A DNA stretch of 64,000 nucleotides from Zelonia costaricensis (GCA_030849075.1 JASAOO010003452.1:1-64000); one strand, 5' to 3'. Positions 7,976 through 19,600 are shown, numbered from the stretch's first letter. The notes: generated by a model not told the origin, from the sequence alone. Numbers and translations are program-made.

Positions 7976-10852
7976 CTAGCGGGTGCCGAAGCCGAGCTGC
8001 CTCCACTCTTCCCCCAGTCCTGCGCCTTCATACAGCGCCTCGACCGCCGGCACACACGACGCCCGCACCCACGACACCCACCGGGAGATGGGCAGACCCT
8101 CCAGCACGGCCTCGCCGTCCGCGAAACTCGACCCGACGGAAGGATCTGGTTGCGGGGCTTCAGAGTCGTCCCGGTCCTCGACACCGTCGTCGCGCTCGGG
8201 CACCGCCGCGTGCTGCGAGTCCGCGATTGCAGTGAGCCACGGCACGCCAGCGTCTTGCATGCCAGTTCGGCGCTCTGCGACGTGGAGGGCGCAAATCATG
8301 TACTGCAGCACCGCTCCGGCCAACTTCGCCTGCGCCGCTGAGACAGCGGTGCTCTTGACGTCATGCCTGTCCGCCACGTGCATGTGCAGCGTCGCGCCAT
8401 CCAAGAGCTCTGCCAGCGCCGCGTGCGAGCACCCACAGTGGCGCAGCGCCGTGCAGCACGACTCGAGCGTGAGCGCTGGGTGGTATCGACGAAAGATGGG
8501 CGCAACAGCAGCACCGCGGGCTTCCGCAGTGACAGGAGCGCCCGCTGCGTCCTGTGCCCCTGCCGATGATGATGTCCGCAGCTCCTCCACCACGGCTGCT
8601 TGCACCGCCTGCTGCAGGCCGTGCTCGCGGCGTGCCACCGTGCCGACCACCTGCCGCAGCTGCGCGGACTGCCCCCACTGGTCGAGTAGGCGGATGTACT
8701 GGTTGACGGACGGGCCACGCCACTGGGTCTTGTGGTAGTAGGGGTAGCACAAGCGCCGCAGCACCGCCGGGGCCGTCGGGCCGCCGCGGAGGGTTATGGC
8801 GCTGCTGTCCGCCGCGCTGCAGACGACTTCAGACTCCAGGAGCTGCCCGTGCACAGCGGCTGTGAGCAGCTCCGCCCACATCAGCTGCAGGGGCGGCCGC
8901 ACTAGTGCGAGCTCGTGGCGGCCTCGTCGGTGGCGTCCATGCGATGGCCCTTCTCGCGCGGCAAAGTTGGCGCACGCGCGACGCTGTATCTCAGCCATAA
9001 AACCCGCGACAAGAGATAGCGTCGTCGACGTCTGCGCAGATGACAGGCGCACGTCAGCAACGCGCTCCTCGGCTCTGTCCCCAGCGAGCAGAAGTCGTAG
9101 CATCCACACGCACCACGGCAGCGGCCTCCGTTGCACGCGCTGAGAACCGCCTCCGTCATGAAGGTGCGCTGGCGGCAAGGACGGCGCGGCGGCTGCGCCG
9201 GAGAAGGACTGCAGGGAGCTAGGCCGGCAGAGCGCCGCCATCACCGCGTCTTGCGTGCGCTGCCACGTGCGCCGTGCCGGCTCACCCGAGGACGGGTGTG
9301 CGCTGCTGAGGTATGTGCCGAGGAGAGCGCGCACCGCGGCGGTCATGGCAAGACGCGATGTAGCGCCTGTGAAGTCCTCTTCTTCTCCGAATAGGCCGGC
9401 GTGACTGTCGGGAGAACCGTGCGCGGCGCTGAGTTGGCGCGCTGTCGGCGAACCCGCGAGGGCGAATGCCGTCGCGGTGCTGCGCCGCTGCTCGTCAAAG
9501 ACGTCCGCATCGGCGTCGAACACCGCAAGGCAGCTAAGATAGAGGGCGATGGCGTCATTGTGCGTACTATGCTGTGGGTCTCGTTGCTGCTGCTGCTGCT
9601 GCATGACGTCCTCGAAGGCCGCACGGGCCACAGCCGCGAGATGGGAGCCTGGGAGAGTCCGTGCCGTCGTGGATACGCTCGGGGAGCTCAACAGCCACGT
9701 CAGGAAGGGGAAGCCCTGCCGCTGCGTCGCGCCCGTGTCGGCTGCGGTCGCCTCGACGTGGAGGAGGGCGGCGTGTCGTACAGCCTCCAGCACCAGCAAG
9801 GCGGTGGATGGGCGGAGAATGTGTGTGCGCCTCGCGTCGCGAGGTGACTGTCCCACGTGTTCGGCCTCTGCCGCATCGGCTGCGTCATGCGGCAGGTCCA
9901 GAAGGAGCACCTCGAGTGCCCGGTTGAGGAGGATGCGCGCGCCGTGCTGCACTGCGCCGCAGCGGGGTGCTGTGCTCGGCGCCAGGTGTTCGTCGCCGGC
10001 ACTGCCGTTGCCGCGTTCAGAATTGAACTCGCGCAAAAGGGCAGCAGCGTAGTGGTGCTGCACACCTTTGGGGCTGAAGGGGGACCGCAGCGATGACGCA
10101 GTGCGCGCCGCCGCATCGGCGTCGGCGTTGACGTCCGAGCTGCCGTGCTGCTGTAGTGATCGCCAGGCGCGATAAACACCCTCCACGACGTCGTGTGGCG
10201 CAGGCGTCTCCGTTGAGCCACGGCTGCGTAGGCAGACGAAGAGCAGCCACTCCATCGTGACGGGCGCGGTGGAGCTGCGGCACGGCGGCTCAGCGTCCAC
10301 GAGAGCCAGCGCCCGCATCCACGCTGCTGCCGCGGTGCGACCCCCCGCGTCATCGGCGCTGATGGCGCTTCCAGCGGTGCATTCGGCGGCCAGCGGTGGC
10401 GGTGCATGCGAGTCGACCTCGCCTCCGACATCCGCGTCAACCTTGTCATGGTCGCCTGCTCCCTGCACGGACTTGCGATGTCCGCGCTGCTCCCGCGCCA
10501 ACTCCTGCAACTGAGCCACAAGCCGTACTTCACGGTCAAGGGTCGCTGCGTGTGCTGCTGGTGCTGGTGCCGTCGCGGCTTCAGCGCCGCCGCTGCCCAG
10601 CGACGTGCCCGTCTGCAGCAGCGGGCTGGACGGCTTCAGAAACACACACCGCCGCTGCTGCGTGGTCGGACTGGCGTGCAGCAAGGCGGCGGACAACCAA
10701 CATCGGAGTCCGTGATTCTGCGGCCATACGGGCATTAAGGAGCGGGATCGTAAACACAGAGCCGGTGGATGCAATTGCGTCTGCACACCGCGACACCGCA
10801 GGCTGCCGTGACGCCCCGAGAGTGCCGCACGACGTGGCAGACTCGCTTGCAT
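7976..10852 (-). CDS. Large helical protein of unknown function, probably mitochondrial
   Basis: 958 residues when started at 10852 (MQASLPRRAALSGRHGSLRC...). An upstream in-frame ATG would translate a purine/pyrimidine tract (IHPPPPPPLP), which looks like the splice-site region. The N terminus is rich in Arg, Ser, Ala and Leu and lacks acidic residues for about 80 positions, as in a mitochondrial import signal. The body is Ala/Leu-rich and predicted helical, with possible helical-repeat segments such as LLREFNSERGN, LLNRALEVLLLDL and VNQYIRLLDQWGQ. A QQQQQQ run lies in the middle. No catalytic motif is recognised. A helical-repeat RNA-binding or mitoribosome/RNA-processing role is possible but unsupported. 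Confidence 0.75.
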   Translation of the reverse strand: MQASLPRRAALSGRHGSLRCRGVQTQLHPPALCLRSRSLMPVWPQNHGLRCWLSAALLHASPTTQQRRCVFLKPSSPLLQTGTSLGSGGAEAATAPAPAAHAATLDREVRLVAQLQELAREQRGHRKSVQGAGDHDKVDADVGGEVDSHAPPPLAAECTAGSAISADDAGGRTAAAAWMRALALVDAEPPCRSSTAPVTMEWLLFVCLRSRGSTETPAPHDVVEGVYRAWRSLQQHGSSDVNADADAAARTASSLRSPFSPKGVQHHYAAALLREFNSERGNGSAGDEHLAPSTAPRCGAVQHGARILLNRALEVLLLDLPHDAADAAEAEHVGQSPRDARRTHILRPSTALLVLEAVRHAALLHVEATAADTGATQRQGFPFLTWLLSSPSVSTTARTLPGSHLAAVARAAFEDVMQQQQQQRDPQHSTHNDAIALYLSCLAVFDADADVFDEQRRSTATAFALAGSPTARQLSAAHGSPDSHAGLFGEEEDFTGATSRLAMTAAVRALLGTYLSSAHPSSGEPARRTWQRTQDAVMAALCRPSSLQSFSGAAAAPSLPPAHLHDGGGSQRVQRRPLPWCVWMLRLLLAGDRAEERVADVRLSSAQTSTTLSLVAGFMAEIQRRACANFAAREGPSHGRHRRGRHELALVRPPLQLMWAELLTAAVHGQLLESEVVCSAADSSAITLRGGPTAPAVLRRLCYPYYHKTQWRGPSVNQYIRLLDQWGQSAQLRQVVGTVARREHGLQQAVQAAVVEELRTSSSAGAQDAAGAPVTAEARGAAVAPIFRRYHPALTLESCCTALRHCGCSHAALAELLDGATLHMHVADRHDVKSTAVSAAQAKLAGAVLQYMICALHVAERRTGMQDAGVPWLTAIADSQHAAVPERDDGVEDRDDSEAPQPDPSVGSSFADGEAVLEGLPISRWVSWVRASCVPAVEALYEGAGLGEEWRQLGFGTR

Positions 10853-11985
10853 GGAGACTGGCTGATGCGTGTGAGTGAGGTGGGGAGAAAGGAAGGGGAA
10901 AGCAAGAAGGACGAGGCAAGGGAGGGGGGGGGGAGGGGGTGGGTGGATGGCGGCAGCAGCAGAAGTGCGTGTGAGTCGTAGCATAGCTTCAAGCAAGGAG
11001 GAGCTCAAGACCGCGGCAGAGGCGGCAGCGTTAGCGCGCCACCGCCTTACCTGAGCGGTGCCTTCACTTGAGCAGGGGAGGGGGGGGGGGCAGGCAGGTT
11101 AAGGACGCGCTGGATCGTGCAAACCCATCGGGTGCATCCTCCAATACGGTTTGAATCAAAGCACAGGCGAGCTCCGCCCCCCGCGTCCCCCGTCCCTCCC
11201 CCCGTACAGTCGAAAGAGGCGAATGCGAGCCGCGTGCACCAAGAGAGAAAAAGGGCCACGCCACGTGATGGCGCACACTTCGTTGAGCCGCCCAGCAACC
11301 GCGCGTGTACGACCTGTACGTGCGGCACACCGGTATGCACCTGTCCCCACCGCACCTATCTGCGAGGGAGAGAGGGAGGGAGGGGGGGGGGGAGGGTCCG
11401 AGACCGTTTGAGTCGAGACTTTTTCGCGTTGTTGCGTCTTTAAAGCATCCGGGTACGAGACAGACGTGCTTGCCCACGCACGCCGGCACGTCCAGTCGCC
11501 CAGCTTACACACTAACACACATACACACACCCGCACACACACACAAACACACAGGCACATCCTCACGATCGGGAGTCGCGACGGTAAAGCAACCGCCAGC
11601 TGCCCCTTGCTCGCTGTCTCTATACAACAGGACACACACACACAGAAACACACACACACACACTCAATCTTCAAGCAACATGTAGCTGCTCAACGCGCAC
11701 GCAGTGGGCGTGCGCAGCGACGCCGTTGATTAACTTCACAAAGCCCACACCTGCGTGTCTGCTCCGCTTTCACGACGCCAGCGGGACCAGCGTTCCTTCG
11801 GCGAAGGGAAGGCAGGAGGGTTTTGGGGCATCGATGAAGGGTCGCTCTTACAGAACGTGCCGTGCAGCAAACATACGCCCATGCACTGCACGCATAAGCC
11901 TAACTCAATCACAAGCGAGGCAAGCCAGAGTGTGTGCCCACATGGTGCGCCGTCGGTGGCGTGCGGCGAGGCTTCCAGACATTTC
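10853..11985. other. Intergenic spacer
   Basis: No gene is supported. Purine-rich plus-strand sequence at about 10870-10945 is the likely polypyrimidine tract for the gene ending at 7976. CA-rich arrays lie at about 11515-11562 and 11631-11662. The part next to 11986 is the prefoldin 3' UTR. Confidence 0.6.
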
Positions 11986-12570
11986 TTACTTCTTCGCCTC
12001 CTCATCGCTCTTCTTGCGGCGCTCGACGACGTCGTAGTTGTACAGACGCGACGTGTTCACCTCGAGGATGGTCTGCTGCTCCTGCAGCCACGCGAGGTCC
12101 TCCTGCGTCGCCGCGAGGTTCTCCGTCGCGCTCTTGAGGTTGCGCTGCAGCAGCTGGGTCGCCTCGTCGAAGGTGTACTCGACCATGACATTCGCACCGA
12201 GCCAGAGGTGCACCGTCTCCTGCGGTGGCACCTTGGCCTGGCAGAAGACGCTCTCTGTCAGCCCGTAGTTGGTCGTGAAGCCCTCCCCGCCGTTCTCCGT
12301 AACGAGCGACTTCTTGAGGTAGTCGAGGGTCTGGAGTGTCTTCTTGATGTCCGGGATTTTTGCCTCGAGGTTGGCCGTGGTACGGATCAGCCGGTGCTCG
12401 GCCAGCTTGTACTTGCTGTACTGCTCGCTGAACCGCTTCAGCAGCGTCTCGGCGCTGTCGCCGCTCGACTTGACGAGCTCAGCAACGTTCTCGACGAAGG
12501 CCACTTTCGGGATGCCGCGAGGGCTGACGTAGTCATCCTTGAAGGTGTGCTTCTCCATGATGGCACTCAT
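11986..12570 (-). CDS. PFD3: Prefoldin subunit 3 (VBP1-like)
   Basis: 194 residues from MSAIMEKHTF, a normal length for alpha-type prefoldin subunits. Prefoldin is a cytosolic hexamer that captures nascent actin and tubulin and passes them to the CCT/TRiC chaperonin. The sequence shows the expected order: a short N-terminal segment (RGIPKVAFVENV, typical of subunit 3), an N-terminal coiled-coil helix (residues about 30-80), a beta-hairpin region (GLTESVFCQAKVPP, VHLWLGANVMVEYTFDEA) and a C-terminal coiled coil containing LAWLQEQQTILEVNTSRLYN. The conserved YNYDV ending of eukaryotic prefoldin 3 is present. The start at 12570 is preferred over the longer frame, whose extra 126 residues are Pro/Ser-rich leader. 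A purine-rich tract at 12594-12665 marks the splice-acceptor zone. Confidence 0.93.
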   Translation of the reverse strand: MSAIMEKHTFKDDYVSPRGIPKVAFVENVAELVKSSGDSAETLLKRFSEQYSKYKLAEHRLIRTTANLEAKIPDIKKTLQTLDYLKKSLVTENGGEGFTTNYGLTESVFCQAKVPPQETVHLWLGANVMVEYTFDEATQLLQRNLKSATENLAATQEDLAWLQEQQTILEVNTSRLYNYDVVERRKKSDEEAKK

Positions 12571-13137
12571 GATGCCGAGGTGCAAGTTACGGGAGTGGGG
12601 GAGGGGGATGAAGGAAGGGTAACGAGGCGAAGGGTGAGGGGTGGGGGGGGGGCCGGAGAGGAGAGATCGAAGGCGCGAGTATTGTCGGGGGCTGAGTAAG
12701 TGACGAGATAAATGAAGAAGATAAGGTGCGCTGAACCCTGGCCGGCGACGGCACCGGTGTGCAGGTGTGGACGCGACAGTGTGGGGAGAGAGCGGAAGGG
12801 GGTTTGCAGCGACGGAGAAGGCGTGGAAAGAGGTGAGCGAGGGAGCACGTGCGCGATTGCAGCAAGGGAAAGGAGGGAGGGAGGGAGAAACGGCGACCCA
12901 TGCACCTCGCTGCTGCACTCCATGACAGATGCTGCTCGAAGACGACAAGCCAATCTAAAGTCGAGTTGCGGGGCGTTGAAGAGGCCGCTCATCACCTTTG
13001 CTCCCGTGAGTGTGTGTGTGTGTGTGTGCCTGCCGAGGAACGCTGAGGTGGCCTGAGAAGGCGTCAGGAAGGGAGGAAAAAAAGGAATACGAGTGCGCAA
13101 CGTGGCAGTAAGGCTCGCTCGACCACCGCCCTACACG
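12571..13137. other. Intergenic spacer with purine-rich tract and TG array
   Basis: No gene is seen. The purine-rich stretch at about 12594-12665 would be a long polypyrimidine tract upstream of prefoldin on the minus strand. A (TG)n array lies at about 13009-13028. The sequence next to 13138 is the 3' end region of the GTPase gene. Confidence 0.65.
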
Positions 13138-15855
13138 TCACGCCGGTGCAGTGGTGTTTGCCACCGCAGCACCCTGTGCCGTCGGTGCGTGCAACAGAGT
13201 CGGCTTGAAGACGGGCAGCAGCAGGTACGGACGGACGCGCTCGCGGTACCAGGTGGACTGCAGCAGGTTCAACTCCGGCGACGCGTAAAAGAGGGAGAGC
13301 CGCCCCTCGTACGCCTCCTGCAGCAGCGCGATGGCCGCGCGGTGGATGTCAAGGGCACCCTTGCCGTGCTTCACGAAGAACCCACGCTTCTTTGCGTACG
13401 CCTCGCACAGCTCATAGGAGCTCCACCCCTCCTCCTGCATCGCGTACTCGGGTCGCAGCAGCCCGTACGTCTTCTCGATCGGCAGGTAGGCGGCGAGAAA
13501 GCTGATGCCGGTTTGCGGGTCGCGTGTCTGCGCGATCTGATGCGTGCCCAAGACCGCCTGCAGCGGACGCGGGACACCGAAGACCGGCAGCGCCAGGCCA
13601 GGGCTGTCCACAAGCGTCACACCCTCCTCCGGCACGGGAATCGTCTGGATGTGCTTCGTGTGCCCTGGCGTCGCGCTGACGGAGACCACCTTGGTGCCGC
13701 GGATGCAGTTGAGCAGGGACGACTTGCCCACGTTCGGGTGCCCGATAACGCCGATGTGCAGGTACGACGGACTGTCTGGCGCACGCTCCTCGGCGGGGTC
13801 GTCGTCGTCGTCGTCGCCGTCGGCCGGGTCGGAGAAGCGAGGGCGGCCACCCCCACCCTGACGCGACCCCGCGCCCTTCTTTTGCGCGCCTTTCTCTTTG
13901 CGGGCTGCGCGCGGGGCCGCACACGGCAGCGACGACGTGGCGTACGTCGCGGGCGACCCCTCCGCCGTGAGCGCAGGCGTGGCCTCTGTCGCAGCGCCTC
14001 CTCGCCCACCTCGCGCGGCCTCCCCGAGCCGACGGCACGTCTGCAGCAGCTCGGCAATCTTCGCCGCGACCACCTCGAGCTCCTTGTACGCACGCTTGTC
14101 CTGCTGCAGCGCGTGCTGTGCCGCCCGCATGCCGACGAAGTTCTCCGCCTCCCCATACCGCAGGCCGTCGTCATCCTCGTCTTCGTCGTCGCCCTCGTCG
14201 TCGCCGCTGCCGCCGAGGTGCTTCGCGACGTTCAGGCGTCCCGTGCGGAGCTTCTCGTACACGTGCGCGTTCGCCTTCTTGCGGTTCTTCTGGCGCCGCG
14301 TCACGTCAACGTCTCCGTCGCGCTGCCCCGCCGTCTCCGGGCGCGGGTTCGCCGTGAAGGTGCGCAGGACGATGCGGCCGCCGCGCTTCGGGTCCAGACC
14401 GGTACCCCTACTGCCGCCGCCACTCCCAGAGTCGCGCGTGGCCTCCACCACCGCGGCAGGCGGCTCCACCGCGAAGCCGAGGTCATCGAGGTAGCGATGC
14501 AGGAACTCCTGCCAGCACCGCAGGGTCGACGCAGGGACGAGGTCCTCCTTGTTGAGCACAAACACACACGGTTTCCGCTGCTCTTTGGCGATGTACGTCA
14601 AGAGGCCGAGGTGGGCGTGGATAATGGGGTAGCGGGCGTCTGCCACAATCACGAGAACGTCGCTCATCTCGACGGTACGCCATAGCTGCTGCCACACCTC
14701 CACGTTGCGTTCGTAGGAGCTCACCTCGAGCCCGCGGAGTGGTTCGGGAAAGGGGTAGGCATCCACGCACCCAGCATAGGCGCTGAACCGTGTCTGCTCA
14801 ATCTGCTTGAGGTACGAAGCGTCCTCGCGGCTCAACACTCCTGCGGCGGCGCCCCCAGCTTCGCTCTTGTCGTTGCCAGAGCCTGCTTCGCTGTCGGAGG
14901 CGCTCGAGCCGCGTTGCTGCACCAGCTCCGCTGCTCTCGCCGCCGATGCGAGTGCTGCGGCGCCACTGCCACGATCACCACCGGCGGCAGCGACCAGCGT
15001 GAGAGGCTCAACATTCAAACCACCACCCCCGTCTGCCGCTCGCACGCGCCACCCACGTGACGGCAGCTCCACCGCGATCGGGAAGAAGGCGCTGCTGCTC
15101 ACGCCGCCGAGGGCGTCGCCAGCCGACGCGACGAGCGGGCGCTGCATCCGGCGCTGCTGCTCCGCTGCGATGGCGGCCAGCTTCGCCTCTGCCTCCCCCT
15201 CCGCTCCCTCACGCGCCTCCTCCGCGCTTCCCCGCCCGCGACGCGCGTCCTGCGCCGTTGCGGACGCCCCCGCGGTTGGAAACGTGAACCACTCACCGAA
15301 GGGGATGCCGGACGCAGGAATGGTGGTGCGGCACGGGATAGGCTGGTAGCTTAGCTGCCGACGCGCCGCGAGCTCCGTAGCCGACTCCTTCACAAAGACG
15401 CTGCGCACGCCGTGCTGGCGATCGGCGCTGTACATCATCGTAGCCGACCCTGCTGCGGCGGCGCCAGGCCGTCGTGATGCGTCGTGTGCGCTGCTGCCCT
15501 CCTCACCGTCGGAGTCACCGCTACTGCTGCTGCTGCTGCCGTGTGCGCCACGGCCGCGCGGCATTCGGTGGTGCCCCGCCGTTGGCGGGGAGCCGGACGT
15601 CGCAACAGCGGCGGCGGCGCTTTCCCTCTCGCGTCGCCGCGCGCGACGCCCCCGGGCCGGGTCCTGCAGGTCGGCCCGCTCGCGCAGAAAGGCTTCGAGC
15701 ACGTCGTCAGAGGCGTCCTCGCCGCGGCTGGTGAGCTCCTCGCGGAGCTGCTCTCGCTCCCGGTCGCGCACCTTGTCGCGTTCCTCCTCCTCGCGCTTGC
15801 GCTGCCGCTTCGCCTGAAGCTGCTCCTTCTTTTTTTTGCCGCTAAATGGTGGCAT
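13138..15855 (-). CDS. GNL1/HSR1-like circularly permuted GTPase
   Basis: 905 residues. The N terminus (MPPFSGKKKKEQLQAKRQRK) matches the basic start typical of GNL1-type proteins. GTPase motifs appear in permuted order: the DAR segment (SDVLVIVADARYP), G4 NKED at 435-438, then G1 GHPNVGKSS at about 705-713 and G3 DSPG at 750-753. This family (YlqF/YawG/LSG1/GNL1) generally acts in ribosome biogenesis or nucleolar trafficking, and a nucleolar role is likely here. G4 and G1 are separated by some 265 residues because of a large charged insertion with acidic (GDDEGDDEDEDDD) and basic stretches. The C-terminal region (LPIEKTYGLLRPEY, FVKHGKGALDIHRA) is the usual post-GTPase domain. The subfamily call is by N-terminal and DAR-region resemblance. 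Confidence 0.9.
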   Translation of the reverse strand: MPPFSGKKKKEQLQAKRQRKREEEERDKVRDREREQLREELTSRGEDASDDVLEAFLRERADLQDPARGRRARRRERESAAAAVATSGSPPTAGHHRMPRGRGAHGSSSSSSGDSDGEEGSSAHDASRRPGAAAAGSATMMYSADRQHGVRSVFVKESATELAARRQLSYQPIPCRTTIPASGIPFGEWFTFPTAGASATAQDARRGRGSAEEAREGAEGEAEAKLAAIAAEQQRRMQRPLVASAGDALGGVSSSAFFPIAVELPSRGWRVRAADGGGGLNVEPLTLVAAAGGDRGSGAAALASAARAAELVQQRGSSASDSEAGSGNDKSEAGGAAAGVLSREDASYLKQIEQTRFSAYAGCVDAYPFPEPLRGLEVSSYERNVEVWQQLWRTVEMSDVLVIVADARYPIIHAHLGLLTYIAKEQRKPCVFVLNKEDLVPASTLRCWQEFLHRYLDDLGFAVEPPAAVVEATRDSGSGGGSRGTGLDPKRGGRIVLRTFTANPRPETAGQRDGDVDVTRRQKNRKKANAHVYEKLRTGRLNVAKHLGGSGDDEGDDEDEDDDGLRYGEAENFVGMRAAQHALQQDKRAYKELEVVAAKIAELLQTCRRLGEAARGGRGGAATEATPALTAEGSPATYATSSLPCAAPRAARKEKGAQKKGAGSRQGGGGRPRFSDPADGDDDDDDPAEERAPDSPSYLHIGVIGHPNVGKSSLLNCIRGTKVVSVSATPGHTKHIQTIPVPEEGVTLVDSPGLALPVFGVPRPLQAVLGTHQIAQTRDPQTGISFLAAYLPIEKTYGLLRPEYAMQEEGWSSYELCEAYAKKRGFFVKHGKGALDIHRAAIALLQEAYEGRLSLFYASPELNLLQSTWYRERVRPYLLLPVFKPTLLHAPTAQGAAVANTTAPA

Positions 15856-15902
15856 TGTCCTCGCGAGGTCAACGCGCTGAGAGCTGTGCCTGCCCGTTTG
15901 TG

Positions 15903-15933
<31 letters not shown>

Positions 15934-16558
15934 TTGGAGAGCGGAGTGTTCGTTGGAGGCTGCCTAGCCGGTGCCGGTAGACTGGAGTCAAGAGACGCCA
16001 GCGTGGGGTGAGAAGCAGATGTGGTAGAGGAAGGGCAGCGCGGAAAGATGGAGAGAGAGAGAGCGGTGTTCTGCTCGAGTCGGGCGCAGAGGCGCCACAA
16101 CGAAGACACCCCTCCCCGGTACCCTACCTGCAGCAGCCACATGCGGAGCGGCTAGACGACGGGGTAGCAGGGGTGCACACGGCAGCGCGGATCCTGGAGA
16201 AAGACCGCAGCGGTGATCGGTCAGTGCCGTGGCGCGGCGGGGGGGGGGTAAGCGTTGCGCAGCATTGCTATCCCCTCTTCATCGGCGGCGGCGTGTGGTG
16301 GCGGCTTTCCTGAAGGTCGTCCGCTGGATCATGGGCGCGAAGGCAGCAGCACCCCATAAGGGGAAGCACGGGCGTGGGATGGCGGAAGAAGAAGACAGAG
16401 GAGGGGGGGGGGGAAATAGGCTGAGAGGGAGAAGGGAGTTGATGTAAAGCGGCGAAAACAGATCGGCGGGTTCGCATTAGGGTTCAGATACAGAGAGTGA
16501 GGGTGGTTCGGAAGGGGTGGGGGGTGGGGTGGGAGTGAGGGGGCAAGTAAAGCGCCTC

Positions 16559-16592
<34 letters not shown>

Positions 16593-16641
16593 GCCACAGA
16601 CGCACCTCCCCTGTTTTCTCGCCCAGCTTCCTAGCCCGAGG
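15856..16641. other. Intergenic spacer
   Basis: No gene is seen. A (TG)n array at about 15898-15932 lies 40 bp upstream of the GTPase ATG. A (CA)n array at about 16559-16588 lies 53 bp beyond the stop of the FUSC-like gene. G-runs at about 16238-16248 and 16404-16412 complete the simple-sequence content. Confidence 0.65.
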
Positions 16642-19600
16642 CTACAAGGACTGCAGCATCTCCTCCAGTCCGTACAGGACGCGGCGCAACTCCTTGCCAA
16701 ACAACTCGAGCGACAGGGTGAAGGAGTGCAGTCCCTCGGCGTCCAGCACCGTGATCGGCGTCCTGAAGCTGTCGCCAAAGCGCACGAGCGACGCGGAGGC
16801 CTCGGAGTCCGACTCGCTGTCGCCGCCGCTGCCGCGGTCGCTGCGCCTGCTGTAGTGGTCGCTGCTGTCCGTGTCGCTTCTGCTGTGCGACGAAGCAGCG
16901 GAGGAGTCGTACGACGAGCCGTCCGAGTTGCCGTCGGCCGCGCCGTGGCGCCGACGCTCGCCATCGCCGTGCAGTCGGTCGGGGTCGTGGTGGTCGGCCT
17001 TGTCCTCCGCCGCGCTGTCGTCCGTGGCGGAGGACTGGTCGAGGGTGATGCGGTCGGCGCTGTATTGCCGCGCCGGGGTCCGACGACACTCGGGGGAGCC
17101 GGGCCGCAGGGAGGCCGGCACGCCGGCGCCGCCCCCGTTGCCTGCACCGCGTGGACTGCCGCGGTACACCCCGTCCGCGGTGAGCGGCTCACCAGGCGAG
17201 GTAGCGGTGGGGTCATGACTGGAGATGTCTGCGGGGTTGGCCGTGGCCAGCAGTGCCAGGTCGCCGCCGCGGCTGCCGTACGGCGCGCTGCCATCCAGGC
17301 CCCCGCTGCTGACGTCGGAGTGGCTCCCCTGCCGTCGGCTGTTGCCCTCGTCGCCGTCGTGGTAGCTGCTTCCGTAGCTGGGCCCAGCATTGTGGGGCCG
17401 GCGGCGCTGCTGCTGTTGCTGCTGTGGCGACGAGCGGCTGCGCGACGTGTGGGGGTGCCCGTGATACGTGGCGTGCCCGCCGTTGCGGTGGTGGCTCTGG
17501 TGGTGGCCCCCGCTGCCACCATTCGAGATCGGGTTCGACTGCCCGCTCATCGACGCACCCAGCGCGGCGCTGTTGGTGTAGCTGGCGACGAAGGAGCGCA
17601 TCTCCGCACTGCTCTGGTTGCGGGTCAGGACGCCGCTAGAGGCCTGCCGCTGCATCTCGCGCACGTTGCTGCGCAGCCGGTCGGCTCGCAGCTCCACCGA
17701 GGACCGGCGCACCGGCGGAAACTCCTCGTGCGCGACGAGGCGCTCGGAGGTTTGCCGCTTTGAGCGGCTGCGCTCACTGCGGCGGCCCTCGTGCGGTGGA
17801 ACGCGCTCCCACGTGCTCGGCGCGACGGCAGCGCTGCCGTCACCGTACCGCCTGTCCGCCCTGCGTTCCGCCCTGGCGTCGTCGTGGGCGCTGTCGTCCA
17901 CGACGAAGCCGCCGCTCCGGCCACGGTCGTAGCCCTCCTGCCGGCCCCCACCGTACCGCGCCCTCCACTGCGCCGTGGCGGCCTCGTCGTCGGGCGGCGG
18001 CGGCGGCGGGAACGCGCGGGGGTCGAATATCCGGGTCGTGTTGGACATGAGCCCCGCGCCGCCGTCCTGGTGCGACCCTGGCGACGCGGTGCTCGTGCTG
18101 TTGGCGGCCTCGTCGGAGCTGCTGTTACTGCGCCTGCCGTTGCCTGCTCCCGCATCGGCACGACCGCGCGGCATGGCAGGGGTGTCATCGCACGGCCGTG
18201 GCAGGTATTCGCCGTCGTCGCTGAACCCCGGCACCCGCGCGTCCGCTGCACCCCTTCCCACTCCTCCTCCCCACGCCGTGGCGGGGCCGGGGAGTGTGGC
18301 CGCCGCGGCTGGAAGTGAGCGAGATGCGGGGTCGCTCCGGTCCTGGCTGTTGCCCACTCCGCCACCGCCGCTGTGCTCGTGTGAGTGCGAGGAGGCCAGC
18401 GGGCTGCCAAAGGGGTGGCCCGTGCCGGTGCTGGCCTCGCCGCCGCCGCCACCGCCGCTCGCGACGAGGCCAGTCGCGCTCGCCATGTTGCCGCGGTACC
18501 CCAGCGAAGCATCGAAGAGGGGGGCATCGGCGCTGATGCCCGCCACCCCGAGCATGCCGAACCTCGCGCCGGCTGCCGACTCGCCCGCCTTTGTACGCTG
18601 CCGGTCCGCGGCGTTTGGCGTGCCGGCGTCGGTCACGTCGTCTCGTGTGTTCTGCCGGGTGCCGCGCCGCGTGGATGCCCCACTGCCGCGGCGGCGACCG
18701 TTGCGAGCGCGGCGAGGGTCACGGCCGCGCTTGCGTGACCGCTCGCTGTGGCCGCCACGGTGCTGTCGCCGTTGCTGCCGGTGCGGCGTGGTGTGTCGCC
18801 CGTCCGCCCCACCCGGCCTGCTGCCGGTGGTGCTCCCGCTCCCGTTGCCGCCACCACCGCTCCCGCTTCCGCTGCCGCCCGGGCAGCCATCGTCACCATC
18901 ACCCTCGTCTTCCGCATCCTCTTCGTCGTTGCAGTCGCGGATGCGCTTCTCGCGGATCGTTTGCTGGATGACGGCAATGAGGTCGCGCTCTTTACGCGCG
19001 CTGAGCTCCACACAGAGCGCGCGAAACTGCATGGCGCCCTTCGTCAGCTCTGATGAGAGCCCCGAGGAGGGAAAGCGGATGTAGAAGTCCATGACATGGG
19101 TGAAGCGCTCAAGGCAGCGGCCGATGTCGTTCGCGATGGGGGCGAGGTTGTGCAGGATGTGCAGCATGTCCGAGGTGAAGTAGCCCTTCTCGCGCATCGT
19201 CTTCCAGCTGCACGTCATGGTATAGACGAGGGCGCAGAGACGGTACAGCGCGGCGTGCACGTCGCCGCTCGCGCGCAGCGGGTACTCGTGCGGGATGATC
19301 TGGAACTCGTCCGCGGCGAGCGGCATCACGGACGAGGTCGCTTTCATCACGTCCAGCATCGCAAAAATGTCTACGAAGATCTTGCCGACGACGGTGTCCT
19401 CCGGTGCCATGGTGAAGGCGCCGTGCAAGGCGAGGCTCGGCTCCGCGCGCAGCCCCCGGGGCTGACGCGGGCCCGCGGCGGCGAAGTTTCCACCGCTCAT
19501 CGTGGTCAGGAACATGACGTCGCTGTCGTTGTTATTGTTGTTGTTGCTGACCGGCGGCGCCAGCGTCGTGGGGATGGGCACGTTGCCCATGCGGTGGAAG

